A stretch of 64,000 bases of DNA from Salmonirosea aquatica (GTDB taxonomy: Bacteria > Bacteroidota > Bacteroidia > Cytophagales > Spirosomataceae), in assembly GCF_009296315.1 (NCBI RefSeq), contig NZ_WHLY01000002.1, forward strand, positions 2,480,001-2,544,000, given 5' to 3'. Below are positions 27,243-35,992 of this stretch, in pieces (the stretch's first letter is position 1; the number at the start of each line of letters is the position of its first letter). The notes below the pieces were generated by a model. The model saw only the letters and a program-made list of their open reading frames with translations. It did not search any database and was not told the DNA's origin. The position numbers and the translations under genes are program-made.

Positions 27243-30200
27243 TTAGTCTTCAAGAAGAAGGTTTAGCGTCTCTAATAAACGTTCCGCAAGTAGCCTGCCA
27301 GTCCAGTCGGAGGGATTGGCTAATACATCATGATATGTTTTCTTGGTAATGTCTGCGATATCAGCGTATTCGCCTCGCTCGATCTCCTTCAAATAAGATG
27401 TTGCTTGGTTCCTATAATTACTAATTTGTTGTTGCTTCCAAGATTCATCTGCTTCTATCTTCACCTTACTATGCTTGACCGTTTCGACTAATTTCCACAA
27501 AGTTTGATATAGATCACCAACTGGCTTTCCGATCGAAGGCGATTCAGGTAAAGCCAAAGTCACTTGCGGCAGAGTCTTGATTGTATCCTCATCAGGTATG
27601 ATTGGAATAAGAAAATCGGATGGAGATAATTCTTCTTCTCCACCATCAATCAGTTTGGCAGCTTTGTCGAAAAAATCCCGTTTAAACTGAAAACCACTTG
27701 TGACCTTCTTCTCCTTGCAAATAAGTACCGCAAGGAAATCCACATCAGTTAATCCCACACTTACCAAGTTGAAAGCTAACCTTTCAAAATCATTCTCTAA
27801 TTCACGTCGCGTTAAACCTTCAATACCTACGACAGCATGAGTAGTAAATTCTTCCTCGGTCAATTGGCTTGGTTTATAAATAGAGTAGCCAGTTAGGCTG
27901 GAAAATCTATCCAGGGAAGCCAATAATTTATGGTACCTAGAAGATTCTCTATTCTCCCAATAATCGGCTACGGTTGTAGATATCTCATTTATTCTTTTAA
28001 AAGAAGAGTCCATTACATGTTCGCCATAATATTCAGACGCTCGGCGTAGTCGACCATACCAATAATTTTCTTGTTTGACCAATTCTGTTGTATCGAAATA
28101 GACCAGTGTCTGTTTACCTATCAAATTGAATGCCTCTTGCATTTTAGGGAGATGAAATTCCGCTTGACGCAAGCTCATTAGGATGAAATGCCTGGTATCA
28201 ACTTTATCCACAGGCAGAAGACTAGCAAATTTTTGATAAAAATTGCGAATCCAAGAAGTCCAATCTTCTATTGAGCTATATAGCAATTTTAAATTATTTC
28301 CTGTCTTTGAAGGATTGACTTCAAGCGCTGGAAAAATAGGATGTTTCTTATCTGTATCTAAGAATGTATCTGAAATCCGCTCCCAATTTTGAAATGCTTT
28401 ATCGAATGACCTAGCTCGTGCATTTCCTTTCAATATCTGCTCTAACAGACTATACCCTGCACGAGCGCAGTCAAATGCTTGTTCGCGAAGTTCGATATGT
28501 GCTGCCTGCCATTTATAGAGAGAGTCCGCACGATATGGTTCAAGTAAAGAGTCACGCCAAGAACAGTTTAAACTGACCTTGAAAGGCGTGAAGATAACTT
28601 CTGGCGAGAGTATTTTGTAGGCATTCTGCTTAGTAAACGCAATAATTTCTTCGTTAGGAAATGGAAACATGAGCGCGTTGGTTTCATAGGCCTGAAACAT
28701 CGGCAACCAAGCACGAATGATTTCAATACGTTTTACACTTTCGGCATTAGCTTTTTCAGTGAGGTCTTCTGTTAATAAATATTCGATTAAAACGCGATCG
28801 CCGTCGGGTTCGATACTCAATGTATTTGTATTTCGCTTGAGCCAATGGATAATCAAATCTATATTCCTGTTAATGAAATCATCGAACATCTCGCTGCAAA
28901 TAGTACTTAGTCCCAACCCCAACTGATAGAACGCCTCCTTTTCGTAGGTTTCTAAGCAACTCAATATTTCCTTGTCTTCCGGCATAGAGACGCGCAAGTC
29001 AAATAGTGCGAACCAATTCATCAACTCCCCCATTTGGCCTATGGGTACCTTCTGTTGCAATAGGTATCTATGGATTTCGGGTACTATCTGACGTAGCATT
29101 GTTTGTTGGATTGGCAGTTCGGGTAATTCAGGAACTGCTTTTAGTACATGATTGTCTGGATTACCAGTCCATTCAGCCAATGAGCTCAACAAATCAGAAT
29201 TAGCGTTTTTATGAGGAAAGGGAATTGTTAACATTGCAAATAATTCATAACCCCCGTTCATAAAAACACTGTTACACAGCGCACTATGCTTTTTGTGGTG
29301 TACGTTCACTTCACCCTGATAGATGCCCAGTAAAAGCTTGGATAGTTCATTCGGCGCAACCGCTCTCAAAGATTCGACTAAACTTTTCAGGAATACAATC
29401 TGCTCATCTTGGTCTATTTGCTTTGGAATTGCTTTGCCCAACATAAGCAAAGCTGAGGGTTCAATGAGTTTTGCTAGTGTGAGAAATGTTTCACTCAGCG
29501 GTACGTACTGATGTAATATTGCTTTAAGATGATTCGAACGAACTGGGTGCAGTCCCTGAACGTATTGTCGATCGAATTGCACGTAATATTCTTCCTCTAA
29601 CTGGCGCAGTAGCTCTCCAAGATCACCTTGTGAGTTATATTGCTCATTGACGTGTTGGCGGAGTCGAAGAGTTTGCAAGGGTATTCCGATATCATCAGCC
29701 GTTGCAACTAATCGTAGAATAGTGAGTTTAACAGCACCATCGCGCTCGCCGTTTAACTGCGAAAGTTGAGCTGCTAAACGCTGTTGCAACATTTCTCCCC
29801 TCGTGAGCAAATACACATATTCCATTAAAAGCCCGCGCTGATGTACCTTTTCCCAAGCGGCCTGCCAGTGTCCGCACAATGGATGAATCCGTTGACGACG
29901 TTTCAACTCATCGTATAATTGTTTTGCTTCTGCCTGGCTAAAATATAGTTTGATAAGTTTACCTGTTCTAACACGGTAGGCTTCTCTACCGAAACGGACC
30001 CAATCCTCTTCTCGAGTAGTCACAATAAATTGTACAGGCTGATCCAAGAGCCGATCAGCCAATGTTGCCCATTCAGCATGTCGTGCCGATAATCCATCGA
30101 TAATCACGACGGGTGCTTCACCAATCAGCACTCTCGTTTCTAGGAATTCGACCAAACCACCTACTGCTTCTGCATTGGCAGAATTATGCAGCTGGTAAAT

Positions 30201-31196
30201 TTGTCGACCTTGTTCGTGCATTGTTTGGGCAACGCGCCAAGCTAGCGTTGATTTCCCCTGTCCACTTGACGCCTTAATTACGGAAGCATCGAAATATTCC
30301 AAATGTTCTAAAATCTGCTTCTCCAGTTTTGGTCGGGGAGCCGGTAGTCCGGCAGCGATATGCACTGGTTGAGCTGGCTGACCGTCAAAATATGCCGTGT
30401 AGTCTTTATCTGTTTTTACAGCAAAGTTAACGGGCTCGATTTGGCGTAGCTGAATGGCAGGGTTTATCGTGCCCATTGACTGCTGATCCCGCACTTCCTG
30501 GCCTATCCTTAGTAATCCCATGCGGTCAATTGTGCCACCTACCTGAGAAGACAGGAAAAAATGAAGGAACAACGCGTTGAGATAAACCGAATAGGTAGAG
30601 TTGGTAAGGGTGAAATATTGTATAATCAACTTCTCAATCGCACTACGCAAAGTGCTTGCTTCGACAATTTCAATTTTGATTGAGCTTAAAAAGTTGTGTA
30701 GATCGAATTGTTGCCAATTCCAATCGCTAGTTCGTGACTCTTGGCGAAACTGCTCAAATCGGTTTTCCCAATACGAGTAAACTTGCTCACTAGCGCTTCC
30801 ATCAAATATTGATGCTAACTTAGGATCTGTTATAGCATTATTAGTTACGATAGTAAAAGTTGCTTGTGGGTTGAGAAGGTGTGCTTCTGCGAAATTTTGA
30901 AATACACCCAAATCCCATATTTTACTTGATACTAGTGGTCGGGACGTATGTTTAAGTTGATATAAATTTTGGTTATCAACTTCAAGCTTGTGCAGTACAT
31001 CAACGTCTTCGATGCCCTCCAACCTTATTTGGTGACATGTAGAGTCTGACGACAAAATTGTAAGGGCCTTGTAAATGCCATACAATAGTTGATATTCGAT
31101 GCCTCGTAAGTTCACTCGGCCTCCGGTCCGCTTTTTAGCCAACACTTCGATAGAACTCGGTAATACACTCACAGCGGTTTTGGATTTGATTTCCAT
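27243..31196 (-). CDS. Cap4-like dsDNA nuclease fused to STAND NTPase, candidate antiphage protein
   Basis: This is a 1317-residue soluble protein in an AT-richer stretch. Residues about 25-215 resemble the Cap4/DUF4297 PD-(D/E)xK nuclease: GGRVNLRGIEYQLLYGIYKA, EGIEDVDV (D64, D66) and LYQLKHTS (Q80-x-K82). Residues about 285-470 are a STAND/NACHT-like NTPase with Walker A KASSGQGKST (308-317), Walker B VVIIDG (363-368) and VTTREED. The remaining 850 residues are helical with no motif I can name, as expected for a sensor of TPR-like repeats. The plan matches Avs proteins, in which phage-protein binding triggers nuclease tetramers. It stands alone, tail to tail with the broken antitoxin. Family placement is by motif only. 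Confidence 0.78.
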   Translation of the reverse strand: MEIKSKTAVSVLPSSIEVLAKKRTGGRVNLRGIEYQLLYGIYKALTILSSDSTCHQIRLEGIEDVDVLHKLEVDNQNLYQLKHTSRPLVSSKIWDLGVFQNFAEAHLLNPQATFTIVTNNAITDPKLASIFDGSASEQVYSYWENRFEQFRQESRTSDWNWQQFDLHNFLSSIKIEIVEASTLRSAIEKLIIQYFTLTNSTYSVYLNALFLHFFLSSQVGGTIDRMGLLRIGQEVRDQQSMGTINPAIQLRQIEPVNFAVKTDKDYTAYFDGQPAQPVHIAAGLPAPRPKLEKQILEHLEYFDASVIKASSGQGKSTLAWRVAQTMHEQGRQIYQLHNSANAEAVGGLVEFLETRVLIGEAPVVIIDGLSARHAEWATLADRLLDQPVQFIVTTREEDWVRFGREAYRVRTGKLIKLYFSQAEAKQLYDELKRRQRIHPLCGHWQAAWEKVHQRGLLMEYVYLLTRGEMLQQRLAAQLSQLNGERDGAVKLTILRLVATADDIGIPLQTLRLRQHVNEQYNSQGDLGELLRQLEEEYYVQFDRQYVQGLHPVRSNHLKAILHQYVPLSETFLTLAKLIEPSALLMLGKAIPKQIDQDEQIVFLKSLVESLRAVAPNELSKLLLGIYQGEVNVHHKKHSALCNSVFMNGGYELFAMLTIPFPHKNANSDLLSSLAEWTGNPDNHVLKAVPELPELPIQQTMLRQIVPEIHRYLLQQKVPIGQMGELMNWFALFDLRVSMPEDKEILSCLETYEKEAFYQLGLGLSTICSEMFDDFINRNIDLIIHWLKRNTNTLSIEPDGDRVLIEYLLTEDLTEKANAESVKRIEIIRAWLPMFQAYETNALMFPFPNEEIIAFTKQNAYKILSPEVIFTPFKVSLNCSWRDSLLEPYRADSLYKWQAAHIELREQAFDCARAGYSLLEQILKGNARARSFDKAFQNWERISDTFLDTDKKHPIFPALEVNPSKTGNNLKLLYSSIEDWTSWIRNFYQKFASLLPVDKVDTRHFILMSLRQAEFHLPKMQEAFNLIGKQTLVYFDTTELVKQENYWYGRLRRASEYYGEHVMDSSFKRINEISTTVADYWENRESSRYHKLLASLDRFSSLTGYSIYKPSQLTEEEFTTHAVVGIEGLTRRELENDFERLAFNLVSVGLTDVDFLAVLICKEKKVTSGFQFKRDFFDKAAKLIDGGEEELSPSDFLIPIIPDEDTIKTLPQVTLALPESPSIGKPVGDLYQTLWKLVETVKHSKVKIEADESWKQQQISNYRNQATSYLKEIERGEYADIADITKKTYHDVLANPSDWTGRLLAERLLETLNLLLED

Positions 31197-31726
31197 GCTT
31201 ACGTATTTTCAGACTATTTAATTTTTAGTTTCTTCAAACTCTTAGCATACTGTTAAATAATTGATTTACAATTAAATAATAAAAAATCCAGCAACAAAGA
31301 AAATGGCTACCATTGGCAAATCATGCAGTAGCTCCCGACTTAGCAATAGCGTAAGAGCGCCGGTAACTCAGAGTAGGAGTTTAAATATTTCAACGGCCAT
31401 AGGGTACCTCCACGGCATTATGGTAAAAATAGTTCTTACTCGTTCAGGGCAGACTATCAGACCCGAATTTTCGCTTTTTTGAAAGCTAAAAGGTGAGATT
31501 TTGTAAGGTAGTAGAGAGGCGTCATAAAAGTACATAGGCCTGACTCAGACCAAAACATCAAAAGGTACCTTAGCTTCTACCTGGCTCATCGAATTAGGGA
31601 GAATCCCGAAGCCAATTGATTTTCCAAAGTGTGCAGAAAAGTAAAAACTACCCCTCTTACTCCTTTCTTCTACAAACAATTTACCCACAAAAGACCTTAC
31701 CCCACTACGCAATACCAACATTCACC
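31197..31726. other. 530-bp intergenic region, no gene seen
   Basis: AT-rich for the first 120 bp next to the nuclease-STAND start codon (its promoter must be here), then mixed composition. Two GGTACC sites. No convincing frame or RNA gene. The frame from 31616 is open but lacks the features of a start; the lipoprotein signal begins at 31727. Confidence 0.55.
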
Positions 31727-34150
31727 ATGAACTTCAGAAAACTCCACCAGTCGCCGCGCACATGGTACGTCCTCGCGGCGGGGATTGTCATCGTCTCCTG
31801 CGCCAAACAACTTGCCCCAACGGGCAATTCGGTACCTGTACCGGCCGAACCGCTGGCTGTAGTCAAGGAAGACGGCAGCACCGCCCAGGCCCGGGCGAAG
31901 GAAATACGCGAAACTACCTCTCTGACACTGGCCGACGGCCTGAAAGTGGATTTATGGGCTTCCGATTCCCTGGCTCCCGATCCCATCGCCATGTCCATCG
32001 ACGACCAGGGCCGGGTGTACCTGACGCGTACCAACCGCCAGAAAAACTCTGAGTTCGACATTCGAGGTCACCGCGACTGGATGACGCCCTCCATCGCGTT
32101 GCAATCGGTCGAAGATCGCCGGGCTTTCCTGCGCAAGACTTTCGACCCCGCCAAGAGCAAGGAAAACGAGTGGCTGAAAGACCTCAACGAGGACGGCTCG
32201 CACGACTGGCACGATCTGGCCGTGGAAAAAGACGAGGTGTGGCGGCTGGAAGACACCGATAAAGACGGCATCGCCGATGTATCGACGCGCATCCTGAGCG
32301 ATTTCTTCGAGGAAGTTTCCGACGTGGCCGGGGCCTTGCTGGTGCGGGCCAAGGACGTGTTTGTGGGCATTGCTCCCGACATGTGGCGGCTCACGGATAC
32401 CAACGGTGACGGTATCCTGGATCGGAAAACTTCCATCAGCCACGGTTTTGGCGTTCATATCGGTTTCGGTGGGCACGGCATGTCGGGAGCCATCGAAGGG
32501 CCTGACGGGCGGATTTACTGGGGCATTGGCGATATTGGGGCCAATCTGGTGGACGTGACAGGCAAGAAGTACAGCTACCCTAATGAGGGCGTGATCGTGC
32601 GTTCCAACCCTGACGGAACCGATTTCGAGGTATTCGCTTCGGGCTTGCGCAACACGCACGAATTTGTTTTTGACGAATACGGCAACCTCATCAGTTCGGA
32701 CAATGACGGCGACCACCCCGGCGAGAGCGAGCGGCTGGTGCATATTGTCGATGGCTCCGACGCGGGCTGGCGCTCCAACTGGCAATACGGGAAGTATACT
32801 GATCCTAAAAACAACAGCTACAAGGTCTGGATGGACGAACAGATGTTCAAGCCGCATCAGGCCGGACAGGCAGCATACTTTATACCACCGATTCAGAATT
32901 TTCACAACGGTCCAACGGGCATGGTTTATAATCCGGGTACGGCACTGGGTTCGGCCTGGAAGAATAAGTTTTTCCTGGTAGAATTCGTGGGTAATCCGGC
33001 CCGCTCGCCCATCTGGTCGTTTGGACTGAAGCCTAAGGGAGCATCGTTCGTGCTGGATGGCGAGCAGAAGGTACTGGGGGGTATTCTTCCCACAGGTATC
33101 CGCTTTGGTCCCGACGGCGCGCTGTACGTAGCTGACTGGCTCAACGGCTGGGATACCAAGAACGCCGGACGCGTGTGGCGGCTGGACGTGACCGAAGACA
33201 AAAACGACATGAAAGCCCTGCGCCTGGAAACCCAGCGGTTGATGCAGCTTGACTACGCCTCGCAGAAAGAAAATGCCCTGTTTGATCTGCTGTCCAATCC
33301 GGATATGCGCATCCGGCAGAAAGCCCAACTGGAACTCGCCCAACGCGGAGGCAAGGGCGCCGCTGAGTTTGGCCGGGCAATTGTACAGACCACCAACCAA
33401 CTGGCCCGGGTCCATGGCGTGTGGGGAATCGGCCAACTGGCGCGGGAAAACAAATCCTACGCCAGTCCCTTGCTGGCTTTGCTTAAAGATAAGGACAACG
33501 AAATCGTGGCGCAGGCGGCCAAGGTACTGGGCGATGCAGCCGTGCCCGAAGCAGGCCCGCTCTTGGTACCTTTGTTGACTAGCAGCAATCCCCGCGTGCA
33601 GTTCTTCGGGGCGCAGGCCCTGGGCCGCGTGGACTACAAAGAGTCGGTACCTGCCTTGCTAAAAATGATCGAGGCCAACAAGGATGAGGACCTGTACCTG
33701 CGTCATGCGGCCGTGGTAGCTCTGGCCCGCCTCAATCAGGTGGAGCCCATCATTGCGCTGGCCAATCATCCCAACAAATCGCTGCGGCTGGCGGCGGTGC
33801 TGGTGCTGCGCCGCTGGGGCAACGAGAACGTGCGTCTCTTCCTGAACGACAAAGACGAGTATATTGTGGCCGAAGCGGCCCGGGCTATCAATGACGACCT
33901 GTCTATTCCCGGCGCATTGCCCGACCTGGCCGCTACGCTTAAAGAAACCCGCTTTACGTCCGAACCCCTTCTGCGCCGCGCCATCAACGCCAGTCTGCGC
34001 GTAGGAGGTGACCCCCAACTGCAGGCATTGCTGGATTTTGCCAAGCGTAAAGATGTGAATAAGGAGCTACGCACCGAAGCCCTCGCGGCTCTGGGTACCT
34101 GGGCCAACCCTTCGGTGCTTGATCGCGTGGACGGCCGCTACCGGGGGTAG
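31727..34150 (+). CDS. PVC-type dehydrogenase/HEAT-repeat lipoprotein, N-terminal part (frameshifted)
   Basis: Start chosen at ATG 31727, where a lipoprotein signal begins (lipobox VIVSC). The next ~480 residues form a PQQ/soluble glucose dehydrogenase-like beta-propeller of the membrane-bound dehydrogenase type found in PVC-group and Bacteroidota proteins (DGRIYWGIGD, GLRNTHEFVFDEYGNL, NDGDHPGESERLVHI, GPDGALYVADWLNGWD). Residues from about 530 on are HEAT repeats. The frame stops at a TAG (34148-34150) immediately after a run of five G (34143-34147). One added G continues it into the following frame, which carries the rest of the HEAT repeats and a cytochrome c domain. Restored length is about 1143 residues, normal for the family. 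Confidence 0.87.
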   Translation: MNFRKLHQSPRTWYVLAAGIVIVSCAKQLAPTGNSVPVPAEPLAVVKEDGSTAQARAKEIRETTSLTLADGLKVDLWASDSLAPDPIAMSIDDQGRVYLTRTNRQKNSEFDIRGHRDWMTPSIALQSVEDRRAFLRKTFDPAKSKENEWLKDLNEDGSHDWHDLAVEKDEVWRLEDTDKDGIADVSTRILSDFFEEVSDVAGALLVRAKDVFVGIAPDMWRLTDTNGDGILDRKTSISHGFGVHIGFGGHGMSGAIEGPDGRIYWGIGDIGANLVDVTGKKYSYPNEGVIVRSNPDGTDFEVFASGLRNTHEFVFDEYGNLISSDNDGDHPGESERLVHIVDGSDAGWRSNWQYGKYTDPKNNSYKVWMDEQMFKPHQAGQAAYFIPPIQNFHNGPTGMVYNPGTALGSAWKNKFFLVEFVGNPARSPIWSFGLKPKGASFVLDGEQKVLGGILPTGIRFGPDGALYVADWLNGWDTKNAGRVWRLDVTEDKNDMKALRLETQRLMQLDYASQKENALFDLLSNPDMRIRQKAQLELAQRGGKGAAEFGRAIVQTTNQLARVHGVWGIGQLARENKSYASPLLALLKDKDNEIVAQAAKVLGDAAVPEAGPLLVPLLTSSNPRVQFFGAQALGRVDYKESVPALLKMIEANKDEDLYLRHAAVVALARLNQVEPIIALANHPNKSLRLAAVLVLRRWGNENVRLFLNDKDEYIVAEAARAINDDLSIPGALPDLAATLKETRFTSEPLLRRAINASLRVGGDPQLQALLDFAKRKDVNKELRTEALAALGTWANPSVLDRVDGRYRG

Positions 34151-34164
34151 TCAAGCGTGACCCC

Positions 34165-35157
34165 GTGGCAACCCGGGCTAAGATCGAGCCGAGTCTCGCC
34201 GTGTTATTACAGGAAAATCAACCGGAAATCCAGATTGCTGCCGCTGAAATGATGGGCAGTCTGGGCATAACGGCTTACAACCCCAAACTGGTCGAAATTT
34301 TGAACGACAGCAAATCGCCCGATGTGCGGGCGGCGATGCTGACAACACTGAGTACCTTAAAGTACAGCGATATGGAGCCGATTATCAAGCTGGGGATGAA
34401 CGATGCCGACGAAAATGTCCGCGCGCGGGCTTTAAGCCTGGTCGATGGCTCAACGCTCTCGCCGACTGCCCTGGCCGACGTAGTGAATGTAGTATTTGAA
34501 AAAGGGTCGGTGAAGGAGCAGCAGCAGATGCTGCGGACGCTCAGTACCCTGCCAGCATCCAAGACCGAACCCATTCTGGATCGACTCGTGACCCGTCTGG
34601 AAAACAAGGAACTTTCGCCCAACATCAACCTGGAATTGACCGAAGCCGTGGATTCCACCAAGTCCGAGCGTCTCCGCTCACGGCTGGCGTCTTCCAAACC
34701 TAAAGGCGAAGGTATGGCCAACTTTATGGATGCTCTTACGGGCGGTGACCGCCAGCAGGGGGCAAGGTACTTCTACACCAATTCGACTGGCCAGTGCGTA
34801 CGCTGCCACGCCATCAACGGGCGCGGTGGTGAAGTGGGGCCCTCCCTTACTAAAATTGGGGGTACCTTAAGCCGCGAACAACTGCTGCAGGCGCTTGTCG
34901 AACCCAGCGCAAGACTTTCGCCTGGCTATGGTACGGTGATGCTTACGCTCAAAGACGGGCAGTCCGTATCGGGCATTCTCACCGAGGAAAGTCCCCAGGA
35001 ACTGGTATTAAAAACCTCCGAGGCCGAGCCGCTGAAGGTACCCGTGGCCCGCATCGCGAAGCGCGAGAACCTACCCTCAAGCATGCCGCCCATGGGGTAC
35101 ATCATGTCGAAGCGGGAAATTCGGGATGTGGTGGAGTTTTTGGCGAATTTGAAGTAG
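34165..35157 (+). CDS. PVC-type HEAT/cytochrome c protein, C-terminal part of the frameshifted gene
   Basis: This is a 330-residue frame opening in the middle of a HEAT array, with no signal peptide, although its haem must be attached outside the cytoplasm; that alone shows it is not an independent gene. It ends with the haem-binding domain of PVC-type proteins: CVRCHA (CxxCH), GRGGEVGPSLTKIGG, a long conserved LVEPSARLSPGYGTV region and MPPMGYIMSKREIRDVVEFL. In the other frame the sequence joins GRYRG to VVKRDPVATRAKIEPS with one added G at 34143-34147. The intact protein probably oxidises a sugar or alcohol in the periplasm and passes electrons to the cytochrome. Confidence 0.87.
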   Translation: MATRAKIEPSLAVLLQENQPEIQIAAAEMMGSLGITAYNPKLVEILNDSKSPDVRAAMLTTLSTLKYSDMEPIIKLGMNDADENVRARALSLVDGSTLSPTALADVVNVVFEKGSVKEQQQMLRTLSTLPASKTEPILDRLVTRLENKELSPNINLELTEAVDSTKSERLRSRLASSKPKGEGMANFMDALTGGDRQQGARYFYTNSTGQCVRCHAINGRGGEVGPSLTKIGGTLSREQLLQALVEPSARLSPGYGTVMLTLKDGQSVSGILTEESPQELVLKTSEAEPLKVPVARIAKRENLPSSMPPMGYIMSKREIRDVVEFLANLK

Positions 35158-35197
35158 CTAATGCATTTTTTTTCTGGGATTTATGCGGTTCCTCTTT

Positions 35198-35399
35198 AAG
35201 CTTCGGAGAAGCAAATGTTAAGCTTCTCCGAAGCTTGGAATCAGCTTTTTGTCTGGTTTTTCTACAAATGTTTTGGCTTCTCCGAAGCTATCCTATTTCG
35301 AATTTAGAAATAAATTTAAAATGAAACTGGGGATTCGGAGAATCCTGACTTTTGTAGAAAACTACGTCACCGTCCGCAACGTACGGCTTCGGAGAAGCC
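35198..35399. repeat. four REP-like copies of GCTTCGGAGAAGC upstream of the transposase gene
   Basis: Copies at 35200-35212 (forward), 35222-35234 (reverse), 35276-35288 (reverse) and 35386-35398 (forward). Each is itself a mini-hairpin GCTTC-GGA-GAAGC. The first two, extended to 15 bp each (35198-35212 and 35222-35236), form a perfect stem with a 9-nt loop. No copy is found downstream of the transposase gene. Confidence 0.85.
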
Positions 35400-35427
35400 T
35401 AACCTTTTTAAAAAGTAACCAACCTAC

Positions 35428-35889
35428 ATGGCCGACGCTTTCACGCAGGTATACATTCATCTCGTTTTTGCACCCCGTCGTCGGGAGGCTCTGATTCGCC
35501 CTGAATGGGAGGTACGTTTGCATCAATATATTACGGGCATCGTGCAGGAGCGTGGACACAAATTGCTGGCTATCGGCGGAATGCCGGATCACATTCATAT
35601 TTTTATTGGTCAAAAACTCTCGGAAGCCCTTCCTGATTTGGTCAGGGAAATCAAAAACGCTTCAAATGATTTTGTGAAAAAGGAAAGACTGAGCCCCTTC
35701 AAGTTCGACTGGCAAAATGGCTATGGCGCGTTCTCGCACAGTCGTTCGCAAATGGACGCGGTCTGTAAGTATATCCTGAATCAAAAAGAACATCATAGGA
35801 AAAGGACTTTCAAAGAAGAGTTTTTGAAGTTATGTGAGGATTTTGGGATTGAAACGGGCCGTAAAGAATTCTTTTCGTGGTTTGAATAA
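35428..35889 (+). CDS. REP-associated (IS200-like, Y1) tyrosine transposase
   Basis: This is a 153-residue HUH single-strand transposase of the Y1 family. The HUH motif is H55-I-H57 in GMPDHIHIF and the nucleophile is Tyr115 in AVCKYILNQKEHHRKRTF. The 28 bp before the ATG and the 200 bp upstream hold four REP-like hairpins, the typical neighbourhood of RAYT proteins, which cut at such hairpins on single-stranded DNA. It appears intact. It does not look like a full IS200 element: no left/right end pair or target duplication could be found on the downstream side. Confidence 0.9.
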   Translation: MADAFTQVYIHLVFAPRRREALIRPEWEVRLHQYITGIVQERGHKLLAIGGMPDHIHIFIGQKLSEALPDLVREIKNASNDFVKKERLSPFKFDWQNGYGAFSHSRSQMDAVCKYILNQKEHHRKRTFKEEFLKLCEDFGIETGRKEFFSWFE

Positions 35890-35957
35890 GCTAAAAGCCA
35901 CGCTCAATTGAATGCCGGCCTAATGTGAGTAAAAATGTGCATTTGTCAAAAACTCAG

Positions 35958-35965
35958 TATTTTTG
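35958..35965 (+). promoter_or_regulatory. candidate -7 box of the hexosaminidase gene
   Basis: TATTTTTG matches TAnnTTTG and lies 27 bp before the ATG at 35993. A matching -33 element at the usual spacing is not clear. Confidence 0.45.
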
Positions 35966-35992
35966 GCTTTCATCTTTTTTACCAATCTTCTA

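Noticed and set aside
31616-31726. N-terminal extension of the PVC-type protein
   Set aside because: The lipoprotein signal begins at the ATG at 31727; the earlier frame is not a signal sequence.
31952-33436. Long minus-strand frame of 494 codons
   Set aside because: It lies antisense to a well-supported dehydrogenase domain, its protein is low in recognisable motifs, and codon phase fits the plus-strand gene.
35158-35990. Complete IS200 element
   Set aside because: Hairpins are only on the 5' side and no matched right end or target duplication is visible.
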